The notes beneath the pieces are model-generated. The model searched no databases and had not been told where the DNA came from. It saw only the letters and a program-made list of their open reading frames with translations. Below, in pieces: positions 51,477 through 59,807 of a stretch of 64,000 bases of DNA. The DNA is from CATOSP01 sp965216155 (GTDB lineage Bacteria > Chloroflexota > Dehalococcoidia > Lucifugimonadales > UBA3495): assembly GCA_965216155.1 (NCBI GenBank), contig CBDCFD010000007.1:310001-374000 (forward strand), given 5' to 3'. A program made the translations under genes and the position numbers. Each line of letters opens with the position of its first letter. Position 1 is the stretch's first letter.

Positions 51477-52501
51477 TGCGCTCTCTCTTGTTTCAAAATC
51501 TCCGCGCATTGATTCCCAACCATGTGCGCTAATTCCACGCACACGGCATTTCCCAACAGCCGGTACTGCTCCGATACCGGGATGTCCGGGAAGAGAGGAG
51601 GGGGTTCCCCGTCGAAACCCTGGAATCGGGCGATTTCCTCAACGCTGAGTTTGCGAATCCCCCACGCATCCTTTACGAACGGCACGTTGTGGCCGCCGAT
51701 GCCCATATTTGCGGTCAAGGTCGGGCAAAGGCCGTTCTTCTTCTCGCGCACATAGGAACGCCGCAACTGGTAAATGTTCGCCTTCGACTCACCCGCAGCA
51801 ATCTCGCGGTCAATCATCTTGTAGTAACGATTGTCCGAGGGCAGATAGGCGTCCTCGGCACCGGGCCGGGTACGGTCGATAAATTCATCGAGCGAACTAT
51901 GATTCTTGCCCGCGCCATTTACCGAAGGGGGAACAAATGGATTATATGAAAAATGATAGCGCGACGCGGCTACCATAAACAGCCGGTGACGGTCTTGCGG
52001 CAAATCTGTTGCGTCCTTAACATTCACAGTCCAGCAGGACGTATCCCTGAACCAGTACCCGGCCTGACGCAATGCCCGGCGCATTGCGTCAAACCAAGCC
52101 CCTTCCGCGCCGTAGAGTAAGTATGGCACGTTCTCCAGTATAACAAGCCGGGGCCGTCGCTCAGGCGAGAACTCTTCGAGAATTCGGGGAATTTCAAAGA
52201 ACAACTTCCCCCGTGGGTCTTCGAACCCGCGCCGACCGCCAGCCTGTGAAAAGCTCTGGCAAGGAAATCCTGCGGCCAATACGTCAACGTTCGCGAGTCC
52301 GTCCGCCTGCACGGACAGGTCGCGGACATCCTTCTCGACCAATGGCACGTCCGGGAAGCGGTGCCGAAAGGCCAGGCAGGCATATTCATCGTTATCGGTA
52401 GCCCATGTTATGTTAAATCCCGCATCGGCAAGCCCGGAGGCAAACCCGCCCATCCCACTGAACAGGCATCCAGCCGTCAGTTGACCTTCCTGCTCAGCCA
52501 T
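51473..52501 (-). CDS. dcm: DNA (cytosine-5-)-methyltransferase
   Basis: 342 aa, all C5-methyltransferase motifs in order: LFSGMGGFASGLADAGF (I), AGFPCQSFSQAGGRRGFEDPRGKLFFEI (IV, catalytic Cys), VILENVPYLL (VI), QDRHRLFMVAAS (VIII), and the C-terminal ARFQGFDG...YRLLGNAVCVELA (X). The target-recognition region lies between about residues 200 and 290 and its sequence specificity cannot be read. First gene of the cassette. Its TGA overlaps the ATG of the GHKL gene (ATGA). Confidence 0.95.
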   Translation of the reverse strand: MAEQEGQLTAGCLFSGMGGFASGLADAGFNITWATDNDEYACLAFRHRFPDVPLVEKDVRDLSVQADGLANVDVLAAGFPCQSFSQAGGRRGFEDPRGKLFFEIPRILEEFSPERRPRLVILENVPYLLYGAEGAWFDAMRRALRQAGYWFRDTSCWTVNVKDATDLPQDRHRLFMVAASRYHFSYNPFVPPSVNGAGKNHSSLDEFIDRTRPGAEDAYLPSDNRYYKMIDREIAAGESKANIYQLRRSYVREKKNGLCPTLTANMGIGGHNVPFVKDAWGIRKLSVEEIARFQGFDGEPPPLFPDIPVSEQYRLLGNAVCVELAHMVGNQCAEILKQERAQ

Positions 52502-52642
52502 TCATACGCCTATCTCGAGGGGCCGATTATGGTCACGATTTACTTTATTTCCACGCTCTTGGCCTGTCAATAATTGTGAGGCGTTTCTCTAGTGGCTTTC
52601 CAATGATGTCCCGGAAATCCTCCACGTTCAAACGAGGTCGTT

Positions 52643-52660
52643 TAACGCAATGACGCAAAG
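52643..52660. repeat. 18-bp direct repeat flanking vapBC (left copy)
   Basis: TAACGCAATGACGCAAAG, matching the copy at 53422-53439 at 17 of 18 positions. The two copies enclose the vapBC genes. Confidence 0.5.
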
Positions 52661-52711
52661 ATGCCCCTGCGTTAGATAAACCAATCTCCAGGATGAACAA
52701 GGTAGGGCGTT

Positions 52712-53101
52712 TTACGTCCAGATTCGTTCGACGTCATATTGGTCGAATACGGTGTCGCAGCCCAGGATTGGCATGTTCTCTACAATCGACTGAGCTATCA
52801 GCATCCGGTCAAAAGGGTCCTTGTGATGAAATGGCAAAGAGACCACTTTTGCCGCATGTTCGACGTGGATTGGCAACACTCTCAGTCCGTTTGCGGCAAT
52901 TTCCCGCGCCACCAACTCGGAAAGGGGCTCGGTCAGGTTGTATTTTCCAATCGAGGCTTTGATTGCAATCTCCCAGTAGGATGCAGGGCTGAGGAACAGT
53001 TCATTTCCGACGTCGGATAGGGCCTCCCGCGCCGTCGCGCTGAGTCGCTGGTCATCGAGGGACATCCACAAGAACGCATGAGTGTCAAGCAACAAGTTCA
53101 A
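52712..53101 (-). CDS. vapC: PIN-domain toxin VapC
   Basis: 129 aa. The start overlaps the antitoxin stop by 4 nt (ATGA). The PIN residues are LLLDTHAFLW (Asp6), SYWEIAIKASIG (Glu), FHHKDPFDRMLIAQ (Asp) and ILGCDTVFDQY (Asp). This is the chromosomal VapC subtype that goes with Phd/YefM-like antitoxins. It inhibits translation by RNA cleavage when released. Confidence 0.92.
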   Translation of the reverse strand: MNLLLDTHAFLWMSLDDQRLSATAREALSDVGNELFLSPASYWEIAIKASIGKYNLTEPLSELVAREIAANGLRVLPIHVEHAAKVVSLPFHHKDPFDRMLIAQSIVENMPILGCDTVFDQYDVERIWT

Positions 53102-53325
53102 GGAAGATAACCCTGGAAGTGCTCCAGATAGTCGTCATCATCCGAAATTATGGTCAGTTTGCCCTTGCCCAGACCGAAGCGGCGCGTCCTCTTCGGGGCG
53201 CCGTCTTTCACCAGCCGGGCTACGGTATCGCCGTCCCGCGTCAACTCTATCTCTTCGCCCGGCTGTAGTTGGTCGACCAGTTCGATGAGCCTGGAGTTCG
53301 CTTCGCTGATGGCAATAGAGGTCAT
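53098..53325 (-). CDS. vapB: Phd/YefM-type antitoxin of vapC
   Basis: 75 aa. ATG at 53325 after GTAGGAGGGGCTGCT. IAISEANSRLIELVDQLQPGEEIELTRDGDTVARLV is the Phd/YefM DNA-binding domain. The C-terminal SDDDDYLEHFQGYLP is the toxin-binding tail. Binds its own promoter and neutralises VapC. Confidence 0.9.
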   Translation of the reverse strand: MTSIAISEANSRLIELVDQLQPGEEIELTRDGDTVARLVKDGAPKRTRRFGLGKGKLTIISDDDDYLEHFQGYLP

Positions 53326-53421
53326 AGCAGCCCCTCCTACTGACCTGGCTTTCAAGCATCAGGAATTCTAGTGAAACAGATTCCGACCGTCAATCAATAC
53401 AAGAGTCCGCAAATGGGAACC

Positions 53422-53439
53422 TAACGCAAAGACGCAAAG
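53422..53439. repeat. 18-bp direct repeat flanking vapBC (right copy)
   Basis: TAACGCAAAGACGCAAAG. See the copy at 52643-52660. A further partial inverted copy (CGCCTTTGCGTTAA) is at 44170-44183, so it may be a dispersed sequence. Confidence 0.5.
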
Positions 53440-53576
53440 AAACCTCCTCAGTGAAACTTCGTGGCCCTTCGTGGATAGACCTTGCCGCGCCCTGATATCT
53501 CCAAGTTGACACCCAAACCCTGCTCCTTCAAAATGATCGTGACCCACTCCGTTACACGTTGCTAAGGAGGCCCGAA

Positions 53577-54155
53577 TTGACACAGACAGCGGCTTACACG
53601 ATGGATGGATTCATCGAAGACGTTAAGGACATATTCGCCAACATCAGTGACCCCAAGGCGCAGGCTGAGGCCGTTTCCGGGCATTTGAAAGATTTGATGG
53701 CGGTCTCCGGTTGGCTCGAAGAAAGGCTGGACCTCCCCGAGGAAGGCGGCTATGGCCGCGTCGACCTCCACCTCGAGGAAGAGTCGGGTCACCCCGGCCC
53801 CGGCTGGCTGCTCATGTGTTCCGTTCAGCGCCCCGGCCAGGACAACCTGCCCCACGACCACGGCGCGGCCTGGGTCGTCTACGGTGTATACGACGGCACC
53901 ATCGAACAGACCAAGTGGCGCTGGTTCTTCCCCGGTGAGGGCGTAAACGAGGCCCAGATCAAAGAGACGGGCCGGTTCACCCAGAAGAATGGCTCCGTGG
54001 CCTACTTCCTCCCCGGCGAGATCCACAATACGCGGAACGTGATCGGCACTGAGGGCCGTTCCCTTGTAATCCGCCTGGAGTCTCAGAAGCTTGACCGCGT
54101 TACCCGGTACCAGTACAACCCGGCGGACAACAGCATGCGGGTCATGGACCGGTAA
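53577..54155 (+). CDS. Cupin-fold (cysteine-dioxygenase-like) protein
   Basis: 192 aa from a TTG start with AAGGAGGCCCGAA in front. RPGQDNLPHDHGAAWVVYGVYDGTIE contains the cupin-1 His-x-His and supporting residues. GSVAYFLPGEIHNTRNV holds the second-motif His. SHLE-type helical N-terminus of about 55 residues. The layout resembles cysteine-dioxygenase-type iron enzymes, but other cupin activities are equally possible. First gene of the cupin-NIPSNAP-GrdE-GrdB cluster. Confidence 0.75.
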   Translation: MTQTAAYTMDGFIEDVKDIFANISDPKAQAEAVSGHLKDLMAVSGWLEERLDLPEEGGYGRVDLHLEEESGHPGPGWLLMCSVQRPGQDNLPHDHGAAWVVYGVYDGTIEQTKWRWFFPGEGVNEAQIKETGRFTQKNGSVAYFLPGEIHNTRNVIGTEGRSLVIRLESQKLDRVTRYQYNPADNSMRVMDR

Positions 54156-54171
54156 ATAGGAGGGCGGGGCA

Positions 54172-54465
54172 ATGATCTCACAACTGCGTACATATACCGT
54201 CAACCGGGGCATGATGGACCAATGGGTGAAGCTTTTCGCCGAGCAGTTGGTCCCCATGCAGGAAAAGCACGGCATCAAGATCGACGGCATGTGGGTCAAC
54301 CAGGACAAGGACCAGTTCATCTGGATCCGGAGCTTCGGTGACGCTGACGACGTCAAGGCCAAAGAGGCGGCGTTTTACGGCTCGTCCGAGTGGCAAGGGA
54401 TAATGGCCCACGCCCGCAGCCACCTGGCCAAGACCGTGGTCGAGACCATGGAGCCCGCTACCTAG
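54172..54465 (+). CDS. NIPSNAP-family protein
   Basis: 97 aa. ATG preceded by AGGAGGGCGGGGCA. The ferredoxin-like alpha/beta fold of NIPSNAP/dimeric alpha-beta barrel proteins is visible: SQLRTYTVNRGMMDQWVKLFAEQLVPMQEKHGIKIDGMW, then QFIWIRSFGDADDVKAKEAAFYGSSEWQG. Small dimeric proteins of unknown enzymatic role, often in catabolic clusters. 16 nt after the cupin gene. Confidence 0.88.
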   Translation: MISQLRTYTVNRGMMDQWVKLFAEQLVPMQEKHGIKIDGMWVNQDKDQFIWIRSFGDADDVKAKEAAFYGSSEWQGIMAHARSHLAKTVVETMEPAT

Positions 54466-54496
54466 AGATTCCATTGGTCTTCAAAGGACATTTGCA

Positions 54497-55798
54497 GTGT
54501 CGTTAACCCTCGCGATTCACCCGGTGGCTGAGTTGGTCCCGGCCAGCGCCACCGGGCTCGATGGCTCGTCGTTGCGCGTCAATCTGGAAGAGTTGCGCCG
54601 GTACCTGCTGGAAGACCGCAGGCTCGAAAGCGTTGATCTGGAGATCGTGCAACCCGGCGACTCCTGCCGGGTGGGATACGTGTACGACATCCTGGAGCCC
54701 CGCGCCAAAGCTCCAGGGTCAGGCAGCGATTTCCCCGGTATCCTGGGTCCCATGTCCATTGCCGGCCAGGGCACAACTCACGTGCTCAGGGGCGCAGTAG
54801 TTACGGTGGTCGACGGCGGGCAGCCGGGGGGCGATCATGGTTTTGTCACCCGGCGCGGGGGCATGACCAAAATCCTGGAAATGAGCGGCGCCGCCTCGGA
54901 GGCTTCCCCTTACGCCTCGAAGCATCACCTGGTCATGGTGCCCCACGCCCACCCGGACGTACCGCGGCACGGAGTGTTGAATGCCCTCCGGATAGCTTCG
55001 GTGAAGGCCGCCGTTTATCTGGGCCGGACAGCCCTCGGCCAACAACCCTCTTCCACCGAGGTCCTTGACCTGGAACCGCCGCATCAGAACGGCCGGGACA
55101 ATCTTCCCAGGGTCGCCTACATCGGCCAGGTGCATGGACACCAGCACGGCACCGCTCCAGACGAACACATCGTCTACGGGGCAAACACGCGGGGTATGCT
55201 GCCTGTGCCGTTGCACCCCAACGAATGGCTGGACGGCGCAGTGGTCATCTCCTACTCCTGGGCAGCCCGCGGGCTGGAGACTTTCTACCACCAGAATCAC
55301 CCCATAATCTCCGAGTTGTACCGGTTGCACCAGGCAGGGGAGTTGACCTTCGCTGGTTGCATCGCCACGGTGGCCTCCGAGCTACAGCACGAACTCAGCC
55401 GCAACAGTATGGTGGCTGCGAACCTGGCCAAGTGGGGCCTGGGCGCAGATGGCGCGATAGTCACCAAGTACGCCGGCGGGGCCCCTCACTCCGACATGTT
55501 TGAGACCGCCCGTTGGTGCGAGCATCTGGGTGTGAAGACAAGTATACTGGTCAGCGACACCGCTCCCGACAGGCGGGCGGAATCGGCGGCCCTGATGAAC
55601 ATCCCCGGAGTCGACGCCATTGTCAATCTCAGTGAAGGGTCCGATGTGTCCTGGCCCGCGCCGCCCGTTTCCCGTGTAATCGCGGGCAACCCGGACGTGG
55701 CGAACACATTGGCGAATACCCAGGTTTTATTGTCCGGGGACGTCTGCGGCGTGGTGAACAACCAGGGTGCGTCGCGGCTTCAATCCATCGTCTATTAG
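54497..55798 (+). CDS. grdE: Glycine/sarcosine/betaine reductase component B, GrdE-like
   Basis: 433 aa from GTG 54497. The family features are visible from VDLEIVQPGDSCRVGYVYDILEPRAK and VVDGGQPGGDHGFVTRRGGM through KVAYIGQVHGHQHGT-like ARVAYIGQVHGHQHGTAPDE. ELTFAGCIATVASELQHELSRNSM contains the cysteine (near residue 295) at which GrdE/PrdA precursors are cleaved to give a pyruvoyl group. It partners the GrdB protein encoded 49 nt downstream. grdA, grdC and grdD are not in the window. Confidence 0.82.
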   Translation: MSLTLAIHPVAELVPASATGLDGSSLRVNLEELRRYLLEDRRLESVDLEIVQPGDSCRVGYVYDILEPRAKAPGSGSDFPGILGPMSIAGQGTTHVLRGAVVTVVDGGQPGGDHGFVTRRGGMTKILEMSGAASEASPYASKHHLVMVPHAHPDVPRHGVLNALRIASVKAAVYLGRTALGQQPSSTEVLDLEPPHQNGRDNLPRVAYIGQVHGHQHGTAPDEHIVYGANTRGMLPVPLHPNEWLDGAVVISYSWAARGLETFYHQNHPIISELYRLHQAGELTFAGCIATVASELQHELSRNSMVAANLAKWGLGADGAIVTKYAGGAPHSDMFETARWCEHLGVKTSILVSDTAPDRRAESAALMNIPGVDAIVNLSEGSDVSWPAPPVSRVIAGNPDVANTLANTQVLLSGDVCGVVNNQGASRLQSIVY

Positions 55799-55847
55799 TC
55801 AAACTCTCTGAGTCCCCGGTCCAGGGACCCAACACCGGAGGAGCGTC

Positions 55848-57137
55848 ATGCGAGTGGTCCATTACATCAACCAGTTCTTCGGCGGCATCGGCGGCGAAGA
55901 ATATGCAGATTCCCCTCTGGAGGCGCGTTCCGGCGCCGTGGGTCCAGGACGGTTGCTGGACCAATTGCTGGGCGAAGATTCCCAGGTTGTTGCCACCATA
56001 GTATGCGGTGACAACCATGCCGCCGAAAACCTCTCCGGCGTGGCGGCTGAGGTGGTCAAGGAAGTCCAAGAAGCCCAAGCCGATCTATTCATCGCCGGAC
56101 CGTGTTTCCAGGCCGGCCGCTACGGGACCGCCGCCGGGGCCATGTGCGAGGCGGTCCGCGAGCAACTGGGCATACCCACCATCACCGCCATGGCGGTGGA
56201 AAATCCGGGGGCCGATCTCTACCACGCCACCACTTATATAGTCGATTCCGGCGAAGACGTCTCCAAGATGCAGCCGGTATTGGCCTCGATGGCCGCTTTG
56301 GGAAAGAAGCTGGCAAACGGCGAGCACATCGGCAGGCCATCCGCAGAAGGCTACATTCCTCAAGGAAGGTTGAACTCCGAGTTCGTGGATAAACCCGCGG
56401 CCTCCCGGCTGGCGGACATGCTACTCGCCAAACTGCGCAACCAGCCCTTCGAGGCGGAAGTCCCCATGCAATCCGTCGAGCAGATCCCGGTGCCGTCGGC
56501 GGTCGCCGACCTCTCGCGAGCCACCGTGGCCCTGGTGACCGACGGCGGCTTGGTGCCCACCGGAAATCCGGACCGGCTGCCCAGGTCATTTTCCAGGGTT
56601 TGGGGCGCATACAACATCGCCGGCCAGGAGGCTCTCCCGGAGGGAAGCTACGAAGTGGCCCACGGCGGCTACGACAACCGCTACGTAGAGCAGGACCCCC
56701 ACCGACTGGTGCCGGTCGACACCCTTCGAGAAATGGAAAGCGAAGGAACAATCGGTAAGCTGCACGAGGAGTTCCTGTCCACCACAGGCAACGGCAATCC
56801 CCTGGAAAACAGCCGGCGAATCGGCAGGGAGATGGCCCAGAGGCTCAAGGACGCGGGCGTGGACACGGTGATCCTGACCTCCACTTGAGGGACCAGCACT
56901 CGCTGCGGCGCAGCGATCACCAACGAATTGGAAAAAGCTGGCATTCCCGTGGCCCAGGTGACTCCCATGACTCCCGTTGCAATGGCCCTGGGCGCCAACC
57001 GGGTCATCCGGGGCCAGGGAATCGTATACCCCACCGGCGACTCGGAGCTACCCTTAGCAGAGGAAAAAGACCTGCGCAGGCGTATCGTCCAGCAGGCCCT
57101 TAATGCCCTTGCCACCGAAGGCCGGACGGAAGTATAG
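55848..57137 (+). CDS. grdB: GrdB-like selenoprotein, read through UGA as selenocysteine
   Basis: 429 aa when the in-frame TGA at 56886-56888 is read as selenocysteine (residue 347). ATG with GGAGGAGCGTC upstream. VVHYINQFFGGIGGEEYADSP, DNHAAENL and AGPCFQAGRYGTAAGAMC are typical N-terminal GrdB segments. Around the TGA the protein reads TVILTST-U-GTSTRCGAAITNELEKAGIP, the position of the catalytic Sec of component B. The 82 codons after the TGA are open and conserved in character. It would act with GrdE on N-methylated glycine-type substrates. Whether the strain has selA, selB and selC cannot be seen. Confidence 0.88.
56886..56916 (+). promoter_or_regulatory. In-frame UGA plus SECIS-like hairpin
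   Basis: Starting 11 nt after the TGA, TCGCTGC (56900-56906) pairs perfectly with GCAGCGA (56910-56916) around the loop GGC, which has G in its first two positions, as expected for bacterial SECIS elements. Confidence 0.75.
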
Positions 57138-57149
57138 TTTTCCCTACGG

Positions 57150-58061
57150 TTACCCCTCGGTGCGGCGGACGGCATGGCCGCCGAACTGGTTACGCAAAGC
57201 TGCCAGTAGCCTCCCGCTGAAGGGCTGGTCCTGTCTCGACCGGAACCTCTGCTGCAATGAGAGGGTGATAACCGGGATCGGCACTCCCAGGTCCACCGAC
57301 TCCTGCACAGTCCAGCGTCCTTCCCCGGAATCGTCGACGTAGGCTTGCAGGCTGTCCAACCCCGGCTCCTCTTTCAATGCCGCCGCCGTCAGGTCAAGCA
57401 GCCAAGACCGCACCACGCTGCCGCTGCGCCACGACTCGGCTATCTTGGACAGGTCGAGGTTGAACTCCTCCTTGGCGGCCAGCAACTCGAATCCTTCGGC
57501 GTAGGCTTGCATCAACCCGTACTCGATTCCGTTGTGCACCATCTTGACGAAGTGACCCGCGCCCGACGGTCCGACGTGGGCGTACCCCTTGTCGCTGGCA
57601 GGAGCTAGGGAGTAGAAGATTGGCTCCAGGCGTTTCACCGCCGCATCGGGGCCTCCGACCATCAAAGCGTAGCCGTCCGTCAGGCCCCAGATACCGCCGC
57701 TGGTCCCCACGTCTATGAAATCTATCCCGTGTGACGCCAGTTTCTCCGCGCGCCGCATGCTGTCCTTGTAGAAAGAGTTCCCACCATCCAAAACAACGTC
57801 ACCGGCTTGTAGGAGCGGGACCAAGTCTTCGATGGCGCCCTCGGTGGGTTGCCCCGCCGGGACCATTACCCAAACGGCGCGAGGGACGGTAAGGCCGGCA
57901 ACTAGATGTTCCAAGGACGCCAGCCCCACCGCGCCCAGGTCCTGGCTTGCTGCCACCGCTGCCTGGTCGCGGTCGTAGGTCAGGACCCGGTGACCGGCAT
58001 TAAGCAGACGGTGCGCCATGTTGCCGCCCATGCGGCCCAGGCCAATCATCCCGATTTCCAT
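57150..58061 (-). CDS. gnd: 6-phosphogluconate dehydrogenase (decarboxylating), short type
   Basis: 303 aa, the short Gnd form found in many bacteria. ATG with CAGGAGCGAAAC upstream. IGMIGLGRMGGNMAHRLLNAGH is the NAD(P)-binding motif. GGNSFYKDSMRRAEKL, DVGTSGGIWGLTDGYALMVGG and GHFVKMVHNGIEYGLMQAYAEG are the substrate-site motifs. It oxidises 6-phosphogluconate to ribulose-5-phosphate and CO2. It lies 21 nt after pgi in the same direction. Confidence 0.93.
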   Translation of the reverse strand: MEIGMIGLGRMGGNMAHRLLNAGHRVLTYDRDQAAVAASQDLGAVGLASLEHLVAGLTVPRAVWVMVPAGQPTEGAIEDLVPLLQAGDVVLDGGNSFYKDSMRRAEKLASHGIDFIDVGTSGGIWGLTDGYALMVGGPDAAVKRLEPIFYSLAPASDKGYAHVGPSGAGHFVKMVHNGIEYGLMQAYAEGFELLAAKEEFNLDLSKIAESWRSGSVVRSWLLDLTAAALKEEPGLDSLQAYVDDSGEGRWTVQESVDLGVPIPVITLSLQQRFRSRQDQPFSGRLLAALRNQFGGHAVRRTEG

Positions 58062-58082
58062 GTTTCGCTCCTGATCTTGGGG

Positions 58083-59723
58083 CTAGCGCAACCGCAGGAG
58101 CGGTCGCCGGCCTCCTGTTTCTATCCCGCCCATCTCATGTATTCGGGCTTTCCGCAATCCCGGCCCCGTGAACGCCTCAAAGTCCCCCAAAGCTTGAGCG
58201 TCCGCCAGATGTCCGAAACTGAAGTTCTCGCCCGGGATGGCCAGGTCGTGATCGTGGGAGGAAGTAATCTGAAAGACCAGAGCTTTGGCCGGCCCGCCTT
58301 TGTGAAGCTGGCCAGTGGAGTGGAGGAAACGTGGTCCGTATCCGACCGTCGTGGCGATTCGATACTGCCGCATGATAGTGCGCCTAAACCTGTCGAATGC
58401 TTCACTCAACTCCCGCGTCTCTTCGACATAGGCCATAATCGCCAAATAATCGCCTGGCGACGCCTGGGTCAACAGGCCGCCTAGAGTACCGTAACTCTCC
58501 AAGACGGGTAGCTCGCCTGACTCCTGGAATCTGGACAAGACTCCATCGGTCATATCCTTCGCCGATTGGACGTCCGGCTGGTCAAAGGGATTGATTCCAA
58601 GCACCGCACCAGCGATTGCCGTAGCAAACTCCCAACAGTACGCTTCGGCAAACAGGTCGTACTTATCGCTCAAACCCAGACCCACCACCGGTTGACCAGA
58701 CTGCTGTAAGGCGGTTATCTCTGCGTCAAGAGCGGAGTTATCGTCGCCTTCCAGCCGCAGGTAAACCAAAAGCCGGTCATCTCCATAGCATTCCGGAGAC
58801 TCCAGCGGTTCCCCAGCCACGGGTATGACACCCCTGCCCTCCTTGCCTGTGCTCTCGGCGAGAAGTTGCTCGGCCCACAGCCCGAAGGCCGGTATGGAGG
58901 GCGAAGTTATCAAGGTGAGTTTGTCCCGCCCCTCTAGAGCCAGTGAGCCTATGATCGCACCCAGCCAGGCCGCGGCGTGTTGGCCTGCTGGGACTCCCTC
59001 GGCCGTTGCCTGCCGCATATCGTCGGCCCGATCAAGCATTCTTCCCACGTCCATCCCAATCATGGCCGCCGGGACCAGGCCGAAATAGGACAGCAGGGAA
59101 TACCTCCCCCCGATGTCGGGAGGGTTGAGAAACACGCGCCGGAAACCCTCGGCCTTTCCTAGCGTTTCCAGCGGAGAGCCTGAGTCGGTCACCGCAATGA
59201 AGTTGCGGCCAGCGATCCCCGGTCCAATGGATTCCTCCACCAGACCGCGAAAGTACCGGTAGAACATGTTGGGTTCTATGGTAGAGCCTGACTTGGAGGA
59301 AACCAGGAACATAGTGCGGGCCGGAGAAATAGCACCGGTGACAGTCTGAATTCGGGCCGGTATGGTCGAGTCCAGAACTATTAGCTCCGGGTAGCCCGAG
59401 GCGCTGCCGAAAGTCTGCCCCAGCATCTCAGGTCCCAGGCTGCTACCGCCCATGCCCAGAAGCACGACGTGGCTGTAGCCCTCATCCCGGACCTGCCTCG
59501 AGAACACCTCCAAGTCTGAGACGTCGGCGCGCATCTCGCCGGTCACCGTGAGCCACCCCAGCCGGTTGGTGATCTCGGTGGGGCCGGGCTTCCAGACAGT
59601 GTGGTCTCCCTGCCAAATGCGGTCAACGACATCACGCCTCGCCAGGTCGGCGAGGCAGGCGTCAACGGTATCCTGATAAGATCCGAGGCTACACCTGGCC
59701 TGACCACCACCAGGAATCTCCAT
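58083..59723 (-). CDS. pgi: Glucose-6-phosphate isomerase
   Basis: 546 aa from ATG 59723. An in-frame TTG at 59789 is less convincing. It is related to the C-terminal half of transaldolase/glucose-6-phosphate-isomerase fusion proteins. VVLLGMGGSSLGPEMLG, MFLVSSKSGSTIEPNMFYRYF, and the phosphosugar loops TDSGSPL are SIS-domain features. LHSTGQLHKGGPAKALVFQI near the C-terminus is the Pgi signature. It links to gnd as part of sugar-phosphate metabolism. Confidence 0.88.
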   Translation of the reverse strand: MEIPGGGQARCSLGSYQDTVDACLADLARRDVVDRIWQGDHTVWKPGPTEITNRLGWLTVTGEMRADVSDLEVFSRQVRDEGYSHVVLLGMGGSSLGPEMLGQTFGSASGYPELIVLDSTIPARIQTVTGAISPARTMFLVSSKSGSTIEPNMFYRYFRGLVEESIGPGIAGRNFIAVTDSGSPLETLGKAEGFRRVFLNPPDIGGRYSLLSYFGLVPAAMIGMDVGRMLDRADDMRQATAEGVPAGQHAAAWLGAIIGSLALEGRDKLTLITSPSIPAFGLWAEQLLAESTGKEGRGVIPVAGEPLESPECYGDDRLLVYLRLEGDDNSALDAEITALQQSGQPVVGLGLSDKYDLFAEAYCWEFATAIAGAVLGINPFDQPDVQSAKDMTDGVLSRFQESGELPVLESYGTLGGLLTQASPGDYLAIMAYVEETRELSEAFDRFRRTIMRQYRIATTVGYGPRFLHSTGQLHKGGPAKALVFQITSSHDHDLAIPGENFSFGHLADAQALGDFEAFTGPGLRKARIHEMGGIETGGRRPLLRLR

Positions 59724-59807
59724 CTCTCGCAGGAAGCCGCTTAATTCAGTGGACAAGAAACATAGACCTCCCGGAAGTCTCGGCGGCAATAACTACCAAT
59801 GCTCTGG

